DNA of 64,000 bases, from NCBI RefSeq assembly GCF_000715075.1, contig NC_134090.1, positions 45,324,792 through 45,388,791 of the forward strand. Direction: 5' to 3'. How positions within the stretch are numbered: position 1 is the first letter of the stretch; each line of letters opens with the position of its first letter. The position numbers and the translations under genes were made by a program. The notes under the pieces are model-generated. The model did no database searches. It saw only the letters and a program-made list of their open reading frames with translations, and had not been told where the DNA came from. Of this stretch, positions 45,952 to 56,284 are shown one piece after another. Source of the DNA: Nicotiana tabacum (lineage: Eukaryota > Streptophyta > Magnoliopsida > Solanales > Solanaceae).

Positions 45952-47020
45952 ATGTTTTCTCGAGAACAAGGCAATGCATGCTTACTCTGGAGATAGGATT
46001 GTTTTTCCATCTGGGCCTTTAATATAATTACAACTTTTATCACGTCAAATAATATGGATAAAATATCATAAAGGTGTCTAATAAGTTTTGAGAAAATTTG
46101 AGTCTTCAAAAGTGTGAAGTGAACAACAATTTGAATGGAGTATATAAGTAGTATTATACCATTCTTTGTGGAGAAATATATAGCTTTAGTCGCTCCCAAA
46201 AATAATAGTCGATAAAATATATATTATTTGTATGTACATATTTTATATACTTTTTGGCTAGTATCTAATTTTATCTGTATTGCTGTTTTTCCTTTTTTAG
46301 ATGCATGCCCTTCTTTATAAGTTTCTCAAATCCTTTTAATTCTCTTTTTCCTTTCGCTCGTAACAAGATATGGACAAGAAGCATAATGTTCCCTTTTATT
46401 TTATGTATTTTAGTCTAATTGTGCTTGGAATTTAAGAATAAAAATAGTAGTACTTTTGAATTTTATCATGTGAATTTTATAGTCTTAAGTATGACATGTT
46501 GTTCCAAGAAGAGAGAGCCATTAAGGATGATAAAATTAAAATCATACTAAATATAAAAAGGTAACATTTTTCTGAAACATACTAGAAGAATTACAAGACA
46601 CAAATTGGAACCAAGGAAGTACTACAAAAAAAGTAGAGGAAAAGAAAAAGGTAACAAGGGCAGGGTAAAAACTTATCTGCACCGGGTGATTTCATCAAAT
46701 CGTATTAATTTATCATGGTTAAGTGATAAATTAAAGTTAAAATGTATATAAATCAATTATCAATCAATTATGATTTATTATAAGATATAAGTCATGTATT
46801 TATTAGATTGGTATAAATGTATAGTGCGGATAAGTATTTATCAGTTATGGGGTTTTACTAGAAGAGAGGTGGTAACATTTTTTAACTAGGTCATGTGTAG
46901 AGGTGACGGATGGGTTGTTTGAGTTGAGTTTGGGCGGGTCAAATGGACTTAAGCAAGAAATGTTCCATTGTCCAACTCTGCCCAAAGCTTACTCGGGCTA
47001 AGATGAGTTGGGTCAAAATA
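45952..47020. other. AT-rich intergenic sequence ending in an old repeat
   Basis: No gene recognised from 45952 to about 46880. From about 46890 a repeat-like stretch (GGTTGTTTGAGTTGAGTTTG, GCGGGTCAAATGGACTTAAG) begins. It is interrupted by the transposon at 47032-48678 and resumes at 48690 with CTCAACCCACCCAACTTGACCCG. Confidence 0.5.
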
Positions 47021-47031
47021 TACTAAATAAT

Positions 47032-48678
47032 GGGCGAAGTGAACCAATAGCCACTTTTAAGCCTAATGTTTAGAATATATTTACAATTTACAATGTACTT
47101 AACGATTAGCGAGTTCACCCAAATTTAGGACTAAGTATCCTGAATTTTTGAGCGGCAAATTTTGAATTCAAGCTTAGTGTCCTAAGTGTCTTAAATTTTT
47201 AAACTGCTAATATAAAATTCAGGATATAAAATTCAAATTTCTGGACAAAATTTTCAAACTTTAGGACATGATATCCTAAAGTTTGAACTTGAGGTTTAAA
47301 CTTTAGGACGGTGTGTCCTGAAGTTTGAGTGAATTGGCTAATCTTTAAACACATTGTAAACTGTGAATTTATTTTAAACAAGGATTAGTTACCTCCTATA
47401 GCAAAAGTTGATACTTTATTTATTTTAAATAAATATCTTTTTAAAAAATTGTATTTCATAGATACCTTTTGATTTTTTATAGCCAAATATCTATTTATGG
47501 TCACCTCCTACCCTTAAGCCATAAAATAAGCTTTGTATTATTTTTCTCTCTCATATCCTCTCAAATTTCTCCTATCCCCTACCCCATATCTATTCTCTCT
47601 CTCTCTGTCTCTCTCTCTCTCTACTTCCCGGTGTCTTCTCCTCCACCGGATCAAGGCTAAAGATGAAGGCACTGGACTTCGGCTTCTGTTGCTTCTACTT
47701 TTGATAAGCGGCGGAGAACACGGCTTCTCCTCCGAAGATGGAGAAGAATCTGTCGATGGAGGCAGTCTATTAGAGTGGCTTCTAAGTTTCTTCTTCTCCC
47801 CTTCATCGCATGCTTTGTCTTCAATCCGGTAATTACGTGCTAATCGTCGGTAACCAGAGGCAACGATGACGAAAAGCGAGGATTGGATACTGATGTTGCT
47901 TCAACGAGACGACATTATGGTTGTTCTTGAACAAAGACGACAGAGTTGGGGGCTGAGCAACTTGAATTTTCTGTTAATATATTTCAATGTATCTCGCTGT
48001 ATTTCATTGTATTCATTGTCTTTTTTTTCATTGTATTTTAATGTATCTCGTTGTATTCTATGTATTTCATTGTATTCATTGTCTTTTTTTCATTGCAGTT
48101 CAATGTATTCTATGTATTTTATTGTATTCACTGTCTCGCTATATTCGATGAATGTATTCATATATTTTTTTAATTAATATAATTAATGTATTCAGATATA
48201 TTATATAATTTTCTAAAGATTGCTATGTTTTTGGGGTATTTTTCGGTTGAAAATCTCTTTTATAACTGGAAATACAAAATTTGTGTATTATAATTGAGTT
48301 TGTTGAGTTATATTAGGAGTCTATTATGTTAATTGATTCACTTTTCGTTTAAAAATAGTGTAATCCCCTGTTTTACGTCGTGAATACGGTCGAATACAAT
48401 AATATGTCCAGATGTAATCCCATGTCTCACGCCATGAATACACTCGAATACACTCGAATACAAAAATCTGTCTAGTGTAATCCCATGTTTCACGCCGAGA
48501 AATGCTACTGTATTCATGAATACAGTAGCTTAAATACATTGAATACAACCTAAAAAACCTGAAAACATAGCTATAGGAAGTAATATAGTAAATGGTAGCT
48601 ACAACTAGCTAATAACCACTAAAACATAGTGATTTCTGAAAGTTTCTTTTAGGAATTCAGGCTATCGTTATGCAAGAC
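47032..48678. mobile_element. 1.65-kb non-autonomous DNA transposon with 11-bp target duplication
   Basis: The 11-mer TACTAAATAAT occurs directly outside both ends (47021-47031 and 48679-48689), and the outer repeat reads through when the insert is removed. A long duplication of 9-11 bp suggests a Mutator-like element. Near-perfect inverted motifs GTTACCTCCTATAGC (47388-47402) and GCTATAGGAAGTAAT (48570-48584) lie inside; the extreme ends show only weak similarity. The interior holds a CT-microsatellite and gene-leader-like stretch (47540-47960) and TGTATTCATTG-type low-complexity runs (47970-48180) that recur inverted at 48380-48545. No transposase. Confidence 0.6.
47255..47285. repeat. Perfect 12-bp palindrome arms (hairpin)
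   Basis: CAAACTTTAGGA, 7-base spacer, TCCTAAAGTTTG. Weaker copies of the AACTTTAGGAC motif surround it (47298-47325), as in a foldback-type sequence inside the 47032-48678 element. Confidence 0.75.
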
Positions 48679-48689
48679 TACTAAATAAT

Positions 48690-49288
48690 ATGTTATAGCT
48701 CAACCCACCCAACTTGACCCGACAGACTTGTGCATTCTTCAAAGACACTTTTGAATTAGTCATTATTCAAATTACTTAAACTGACCAAAATATTACACTT
48801 TATAATCCATAATTACATTAATTTAGTAAAAAGTATGACAAAAACTGTAAATACATATGCAGTAGTACTTAATTATTTATCAAGAAGTTAAGAGATTACT
48901 ATTTGATATTGATTTGAAAAAATGTTTCTAGTGCTTCAAAGTGCTCACTTAATATGATTATTTATTTTCTTGACTCCTACCAACCGACCTACAATAGGGG
49001 CAGAGCTATATTGAACCAAGGGGTGTTAAGCGACCCCCCTTCCCCGGAAAATTATACTATATTGTTAGATAAATTTTTTTATTTTATATATATTTACTAT
49101 ATGTTGACTCCACTTAATTTTTTCATGTATCTAATTATTTATATTTTAACATCCCTTGATGAAAATTTTGGCTCCGCCACTATCTACAGATGCTAAAATA
49201 TATGTATCATAACTTACAAACTTAACCCAAGAATGTGTAGGTATTAAAAAAGTGAGTATTTTAAGGGCATATCTATACTATTTTATCT
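48690..49288. other. Intergenic sequence, repeat remnant then AT-rich
   Basis: The first 100 bases complete the outer repeat described at 46890. The rest is AT-rich with no gene recognised. Confidence 0.45.
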
Positions 49289-49297
49289 TTATATATA

Positions 49298-50584
49298 GGC
49301 GTAATGACTTCCTGAACACTTAAATTTGTAGGGCTTTTGAAAACCGATACATGAACTTTGGATTTTCCCATTTGAACACTCAAACTTGACAAAATGGGTA
49401 CTAATAAACACATCCACCAGAGCGTGTATACCGATTGCGCTGACATATACAACACATCATTCTAAGCTATTTATTACTTGCCATGTATTATTTGTGGGTC
49501 CCATTTTTAAATACAAAATAAAAAAAAAAGTTACTAATACAAAAAAGAAAAAACCCTGAAACATACCCAGTATTAATCTGTACCCAACCACCCCTTCTTC
49601 GTTCACCCTCCTCCCTTCCTTTCTTTACTCTTCTTTCTTCTCCTTTCTCTTTTTCTTCATTATACTTTCTCTCTTATTTCTAAATCAAATTCACAACATC
49701 ACTATGACCATGATTAGACCCTAACCAACAAAAAAAAGAATTTGGAATTTAAAAAAAAAACTGTTATGCTTGTCATTTATTTCAAACGATAAATTAATTG
49801 TGTAGGGGTGAATATCAGCTGATCTGGTTCATGAACTTTTTGGGCTTGGTTTGATGACTATAGTTGGCATAAAAAAATATAGCTATTTTTGCCTTTATAT
49901 TTCTTCTACAATCTACATAGGACTTCTAGGTTTTTTTCCCGTAGGTCAATATATTGTGGAATAATCATCAACCCATGACTTCTTTTCGTTTATTACAGGG
50001 TGGTGATTTCTCCAAAGGGAATGATATGCTTTTCCCCTTCTGGGCCCTGAACTTTCAATTGGTGCAGAGGACTCTTTAACTTCCAAACTCTAACCTAGAA
50101 AAGTAAGGCACACGAACTTTTAATGTTTTGCAGGCACTGGTGGAGAGAGTATATATGGAGGGAAATTTCTAGGTAGATTAGTAGTATATATGCTTGAGTG
50201 TTTGATAAATGGTTATATGATTGGTTAATGATGGTAATTTTTTTTCTCTATGTAGACGAAAACTTTAAAGTTGTTCACACTGAGGCTGGTCTTCTCTCCA
50301 TGGCAAATAGTGGTCCTAATAGAAATGGATCTCAGTTCTTCATTATGTTTAAGAGAACTCCCCATCTTGACGGATAGTGGTCCTATTCACGCGCCTTGGC
50401 AGCGTGATTTGTACACAGTTTAGCCATGTCAGCTGCAGTGCTTCCACATAGGCATGGTCAACGGTCAAAAGTGTTTATTAGTACCCATTTTGTCAAGTTT
50501 GAGTGTTCAAATGGGAAAATCCAAAATTCGTGTATCGGCTTTCAAAAGCCCTACAAGTTTAAGTGGTCAGGAAGCCATTACGCC
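49298..50584. mobile_element. Pack-MULE-like element carrying captured cyclophilin exons
   Basis: Terminal inverted repeats of 114 bp at 49298-49411 and 50471-50584 align without gaps and differ at only 6 positions. Flanks TTATATATA (49289-49297) and TTAATTATA (50585-50593) agree at 7 of 9 bases, as for a decayed 9-bp Mutator-type duplication. The 1,287-bp element has no transposase. Inside lies 375 bp of a cyclophilin gene with introns (49999-50373) and a CT-rich, gene-leader-like stretch (49600-49700). Long terminal repeats, a 9-bp target and a host gene fragment define Pack-MULEs. Confidence 0.8.
49999..50373 (+). pseudogene. Captured fragment of a cyclophilin (peptidyl-prolyl isomerase) gene, three exons
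   Basis: Three exon-like blocks fit cyclophilin in order and phase. 49999-50023 gives GGDFSKGN after TTACAG. 50134-50172 gives GTGGESIYGGKF after TTTGCAG. 50257-50373 gives [20 protein letters not shown] and [17 protein letters not shown] after [19 protein letters not shown] and NGSQFFI are cyclophilin core motifs, including active-site residues of the Gln-Phe-Phe segment. Intron phases are consistent and no stop occurs within the blocks, but the first donor reads ATATGC instead of GT. The N- and C-terminal parts of the domain are absent, so no working isomerase is encoded. Introns show that genomic DNA, not cDNA, was captured. Confidence 0.82.
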
Positions 50585-50593
50585 TTAATTATA

Positions 50594-52800
50594 TCCAAAT
50601 ATAAATAGACTAAAAAGGAAATGTCGTTCGCCTTTTTTCGCCTTCTAAGAACAGGTATTACATTGAACAAAATTGTAATTTAAGATACTCTCCTAATATT
50701 TAGGACTTTAAATTCAATTATAATTTTGATTATTAATTATTTTCCTTGATAAACTAGGTTAAAAAACCTAATATTTAGAGAGGAATTGTGGAGGTTGCCA
50801 ATAAAATAGAGAGTATTCAATTGTTTCCAATAATGTAATAACTACGCGTTAAGATATAGATTCACCTTTTTACTCTAAAACCTATGAAATAGTAGTACGT
50901 TTAATAACCTCAAAGCACAATTAAGCAACAGCATGGAACACATTCAAATTAGTTTCCTCTATATAAATAATTTCCCATTTTAATTTTGACATAAATATTC
51001 TTTTGTAAATGAAAAAAAATTATTATCCATTTATATTATATTAAGAAGATAAAGTTGTATTATATTTCACCCAATTATATACAAGTAGGGTCATAATTTT
51101 TAATGTTTTTATTTATCCGAAGTCAATTATTTTTTTATACATCATTAATTGGCATCATCTATGCTAGAGGCCGCATTAAGAATTTTGTTTTATTGAATTT
51201 TTGTACTAAAACTATAATTGCAGTTAAATATTTCAAATTTGGAATTTACTAATTTTAAGAATTTAAATCAACAAAAAAATTAATATTGAAAACAAATACT
51301 AAGCATTAGAATTAACTAATTAGCAAAAAACTCAATTCAATTATTTTTTAGTTTCATCTTATAAGTAGAATCATTTTTAAAACAGCTATTCGGATATATA
51401 CTTTATTTCTAAAAGAAAACAATGCGACGAAGTAAATCGTAATAAAATAGTTAAAAATACAAACTCTAAGGAATACATAAATAGATTGCACGCGCATAAA
51501 GGGATGTAGATGTACTATGCAAAATTTGGCCAAAAAGTGAATAATCATTATAATTTAAATGGATTTTTTTCCTTCCTATACAATATTTGAAATTTATTTA
51601 CCAAAATTATTCAAATTTTATATAGTATCCGCTCTAAACAAGTTTTTCTTATAATTTATATACAATCCATTATTAGTGCCTTAAATTAGAGGATTCGTTG
51701 CTCGGAAAAGAGCATAACTGAAGGGAACGAAGTCCAAATTGTCCTTCCATCTAAATAAGACTCCTTCTAGTTGTGTGTTACCTATTTTAAGTCATAATTA
51801 GTGCAACTTTTCACTTTCTTTGCCATAATTACCTATTTTAAGAAAAGAATAATGTATGGTACAACAACATATTAAGTGAAAACAAATTTCAAACAAATTT
51901 AATACAAAATTTGATATATCTACAGCAACATACATACTAAAAATAAATTTCATACAACTAATTATACAGTATACAACTTATCTATAACTTTCATACATCA
52001 TTCTTATCCAGTTAAATACAACTACAATGTCATATAATTTAAATACAATTTTCATATAAAGTTTTTACAATATGACTTTTGTATGTATTTTGTATATGAT
52101 TTGTTTATATTTTGTATGTGGTGTGTTCTTCTACTTCTTGTTCGAATTTCAATATGAAAATCCAGCCAAATTAAATCTAATCTTCACCAAATACCTTCAA
52201 ACTCGAGATATAAACTCCATAGAATATTCCCAATCTTTTGCTGTAATACTCAATTCAAACAAATAATATTTTTTGAAAATCTAAATTCGAATTCAAAGCT
52301 TCGAATCTTTTTAATAGTTGTCAATGGTGGACTTTCAAAATTTGTTGATTGATAATCTCAATTCGAACACCAATTGTGCAACATGAAAAGAAATTGCTAA
52401 GCTAAAACTCTATATTAAAATAATTTTGTATTTTTGAACGTGACAAAATCGAAATTTGGTATATATAACATACTCTGAACAGTATGAATAATGTTATTCG
52501 GTGTTTTTCAATCAAAATTTCTCATGATTAAGTTCTCTTCTCATACAGCAGTTGTCCCTTGCTCACAAGAATTTGTTGGACCCCTAATATTGTTTAATAC
52601 TAGTTACTCTTCACTGTCGTTTTGATTAGGATTTTGGTTTATCAAGAAGATAAAGAGAGGATGAAAAGCAGAGGGAAAACTAAGGAAGAAAAATTAGGAA
52701 AAGAACAAAGAAGAAGAGAAAGAGAGACGGGGAGAGAGAGATCAGGGATGGGGATTATTCCCTATTCCATTCCTAATATAAAGGTATATTCATTAATACC
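50594..52800. other. AT-rich intergenic sequence, no gene recognised
   Basis: About 2.2 kb of AT-rich DNA with short shadow ORFs. A 14-base direct repeat TTACCTATTTTAAG lies at about 51778 and 51830. ACAACATA/TTTCATACAAC-type phrases recur between 51850 and 52060, as in an old repeat. Nothing can be assigned. Confidence 0.5.
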
Positions 52801-53428
52801 TATTTACCCTAAAATCGGATAACAATTGAATTTATACGCGATTTTAAAAATACGTGATATAACTTGGCACACATTGAGAAAATATATATATATATATTAA
52901 TATTGAAATCAACTGAAAAAGAAATAAATACAAACAGAATGGATCAAACAACCTCGGCCCTCGAGTTAGATCACCCTTGAACCAAGTGAAGTTTCAACTG
53001 ATATATGAACAGAATAACAAGATAATGAAAACTAAAAAAAGGCAGTATATTGCTTTGTGTTATGTAAATGTGATGATGTTTTACAAATAATCAAACCCCT
53101 TTTATATAGTAGGGGAGTCCTAACCTTGATAAAATTCTAAATACAGTAAGAAATCTCATGATTAGCTAATTAATCGGCCTCTTTTTGATACGTGCCAGGA
53201 TTTTCACCGTGATCCTCGCCCGATTGCGGATATTTGGCTTTCCGTTACTTGGATCGGTAAGTTTCCCTGGATCTCGCTCGATATCCATCTTGCTTGGTCT
53301 CGAACTTGGCCGATCTCGGTCTTGATCGGTCTCTGGGTCACGAGCTCGGCAATCTAACTTTGCACCATGGTTCGATATAAAACGAGGTTGAACCTTAACC
53401 TATCATATCCCAGTCTCGACTAACCACA
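52801..53428 (-). mobile_element. Tat-type LTR (solo or truncated), minus strand
   Basis: Read on the minus strand it has GAGCTCGTGACCCAGAGACC and GAGATCGGCCAAGTTCGAGA, a TATA box in CTACTATATAAAAGGGG (+ 53099-53115), and the end AAATCGCGTATAAATTCAAT followed by AGGGTAAATA. This composition and ending resemble Tat-lineage LTRs such as that of E4. No PBS or coding region adjoins it and no target duplication was found, so it may be a solo LTR with eroded ends. Confidence 0.5.
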
Positions 53429-53436
53429 TAAGAGGC

Positions 53437-54587
53437 TGTTACACCCCATATTTTCGTACGTGAGAGTACGCCGTAAGTCAATTGATATAAGCTCACAAAT
53501 AAGATCATCTTTGAAAGCACATAAAGTAATTTAATCATGTTACCATGGAAGTTACAAATATTTAAGATCATGAATAACAAGTTCCAAGATGGTTGAAAGG
53601 CTTAAAAGTTAAATAAATTGAAGAAAATAAATTTCGTCGAATGTCGACACGTTGGGAATGTTATAACATGTATATTTGGGGTGATATTAGGGTGCTTAAC
53701 ATGATAAGGTATGTTAAGGCAAAACCTTTCCTTCATTTTGGCATAATCCATTAACTACATATGTTTGATAATGATACATAAAGAGAAGTTCATATTCTTG
53801 AATTTATGTACATTTTTCTAGTCTCATAAGTTACAGCATTCTCCCTTATCGGGACTTCATATTCAGTTTAGTTTTGTCTTCTTTCAGATAAGAGAGTAGA
53901 GAGTCTATTAATATACAATATTAAAGTATTTTCACCACCATCGAGCTATAATCGATTGGCAGACTCCTATTGGGCAACCTCTGATCAGATGGTGAGTTAT
54001 ATACCGAGCCTACTATGGCCGAGCGCCTATGAGTGAGACAGAATGGCCGAGATATAGAGCCTAGTATGGCCGAGCGGCTATGAGAAAGCCTACTACGGTA
54101 GAGCAGTTACATATACCGAGCATTATAAGGTCGGGCAACTAATTACTTACTACATTGAGAGAGTTGAGTCAATATCAGCAGGTAAGCATATCTTCAGATT
54201 ATCTTTGACTCCCAGTTACTTTCAGTTATTATATTATCAATTCAGTTTCAGTTTTCAGTTATTGTGTCGCCTTACATATTCGGTACATTATTTCATACTA
54301 ATGTCCCTTTTGTCGGGGAGGCTGCATTTCATGCATGCATGCTTGATTGACAGTTGGACAGACCTTCCAGTAGATAGAGTCTAACATCAGCATGGTTGGT
54401 AAGCTCCACTTTCTCGGAGTTACCAGGTCTAGACCTTGGAGTCCATTTTATATATACAGGTTTGATGGGTAGGTAGAGGCCCTATCCCAATCATGATACA
54501 GTTTAGCTATCGCTAGAGGCTTGTAGACGAGTCCTGTATATTTTTTATATCATTAGATGTTCATGGCGGCCTCATCGGCCTACACAG

Positions 54588-54670
<83 letters not shown>

Positions 54671-54848
54671 TTTTTGGGTATGTTTACCCCATAGATGAGA
54701 GAGACGTTATTTTCGGACGATTCAGAATATGGCCTCATCGGCCTAAGTTAAGGGTTACCCCTCTAGAGTTCATAGTTACAGAGTGGTACGCTCGGGCCGA
54801 GTACGGCATCGGGTGCCGACCACACCTCTTCAAGTTTGGGGCGTGACA
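53437..54848 (+). mobile_element. E5 5' LTR (1,412 bp)
   Basis: TG...CA boundaries as above. It contains CCGAGCCTACTATGGCCGAGC-type sub-repeats at 54015-54135 and a long TA microsatellite at 54589-54667. The end is fixed by the adjacent PBS; the start by the TGTTACACCCC motif typical of this lineage. Confidence 0.78.
54589..54667. repeat. (TA)n microsatellite, about 39 units
   Basis: Uninterrupted TA dinucleotides within the E5 LTR. This length suggests high instability; the copy number could also be affected by assembly. Confidence 0.95.
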
Positions 54849-54852
54849 AACT

Positions 54853-54864
54853 TGGTATCAGAGC
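54853..54864 (+). promoter_or_regulatory. E5 primer binding site (initiator-Met tRNA)
   Basis: TGGTATCAGAGC four bases after the LTR, as in E1 and E3. Confidence 0.9.
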
Positions 54865-55355
54865 AGTTCTGTCCTAAGGAGTCTACAAGTCGTGTCTAGT
54901 AGAGCCTTGTTTATATATGTATAAACAAGACATTATATAAATAGGAAGCTACAAGGCATTTAGGAGTATGTTACCCTTCTTTCAAATTCCACATCATGCT
55001 ATAGAGCAGTCATAAGAGTTCGAGCCAAGATTTATGTTTGCTAATTATAGAGATGCTTACAATTTGAAAAGTTATAGCTAGCCAGAGGGTTACTACAACA
55101 GCAGGTAAGGGCACTTAAAGAGAGAGAATTCTTGACAATGTGGCCCAGTTTGAGGCCCTATCAGATCGTGCGAACCGGATGTGCGAATTTCCTACTTAAG
55201 ACCCTAAGACGGGAATATCTAATATACCCCGCAAATAGCAGGCCATAGGAGTATTAGAAGATAAAAGTATAAGTTTCAATAGATAATCGAAGAAAGTTGG
55301 AAAGGGTACAAGGTACCCAGTTAATGAAGATTATTAGTTTTTAAAATTCAGGCGG

Positions 55356-56164
55356 TGAAATTGTGTACGGTGAAAACCGAGGAACCGATTCCCCCACCCA
55401 ACGTAATGCTTCGGAGAGTGACCTCGGAAGCACGAAATCTCGGGTCGGTCACTTCCCTGGAAACCTGTCGATGCCCTGCCAAGAATAAACATTGGCCAAG
55501 GCCCCGACGAACGCAGGAATTCCCCGAGAAATGCACCCGGGGTCGATCAAATCTATTCAAGCGGCTCGACGCCAGCCCTCATGCGATGTAAAACTAGCAG
55601 GCTGTCACATCTCATTTTTTTGTCATACTGAGTATTTTGTACTAAGTTTGGGCGTCCCCTTTTTATAAAAGGGAGGTCGCCAACACCTTGCAAGGAAGAG
55701 TTCCATTGATCCTACTCAAGTGCAATAATATCTTCTCTCTCTCTTCTCTAATTTGCTTATTCCCCTTGGTTCAAAGTCATTTATCTTCGGTCATTCTCCT
55801 TACCACTTGGTACTGGCCCGAGGCCGCCCCCTTATTCATTGCTTCTTAATTTGTTCTTCATTCTATAGCTTAATATTGGCCGAAAGAGCCCTATTTTATT
55901 ATACCTTTAACTGTTATCCCATCCCCGGTTGTCCCCGGTAGTTCGAGATCGATATCAACGCCGACCCCGAGGTCCCATCGACCATCTCTGCACTCGGATA
56001 ACATGCCCCTTTGGTTTGATTGCTGCCTCGTCTTAGTTCACATTTTATAATTACACTCCACGTTCTTAGCATTAACTACTTTAACAACTAGCTCGGGAAT
56101 AGATCACATATTTTTAGAATTCCATTTAAAAATCTAATTGTTGTTACCATTTTTACGATAAACA
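55356..56164 (+). mobile_element. E4 5' LTR (about 0.8 kb)
   Basis: The right end ACGATAAACA is fixed by the following PBS. The left end is uncertain; TG candidates lie at 55356, 55362 and 55364. It contains GTACGGTGAAAACCGAGG, a TATA box (TATAAAAG, 55664-55671) and a CT-rich leader (TCTTCTCTCTCTC) near 55730. Confidence 0.7.
55664..55671 (+). promoter_or_regulatory. E4 LTR TATA box
   Basis: TATAAAAG in CCCTTTTTATAAAAGGGAGG, inside the LTR about 500 bases from its end, with CT-rich sequence downstream. Confidence 0.6.
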
Positions 56165-56167
56165 GTT

Positions 56168-56185
56168 TGGCGCCCACCGTGGGGC
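56168..56185 (+). promoter_or_regulatory. E4 primer binding site
   Basis: TGGCGCCCACCGTGGGGC begins four bases after the LTR CA. This sequence at this place is common in Tat-lineage elements. I do not assign the tRNA with certainty. Confidence 0.75.
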
Positions 56186-56284
56186 TAAAAATAATAGTGA
56201 TTATTTTCTTGTTGGTTTCGTCACACAAACGCATATTATCTTTCACACTTTTTCTGGTCCAAGATCCTTTGATTTCAGGCCAAA

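Larger units (their letters stand above)
53437..55355 (+). mobile_element. E5: left part of a Tekay-type element (LTR, PBS, leader)
   Basis: The LTR spans 53437-54848, starting TGTTACACCCCATATTTTCG and ending TTTGGGGCGTGACA. TGGTATCAGAGC follows at 54853-54864, the initiator-Met PBS. About 0.5 kb of untranslated leader comes next with no gag start. It is cut near 55355 where the E4 LTR begins, so E4 appears inserted in E5, whose remainder should lie right of the window. Confidence 0.8.

Noticed and set aside
47533..47832. Secreted Leu-rich peptide gene in the 47032-48678 element
   Set aside because: The open frame is driven by CT microsatellite and CTT-rich sequence, with no homology recognised; kept only as a gene-leader-like remark.
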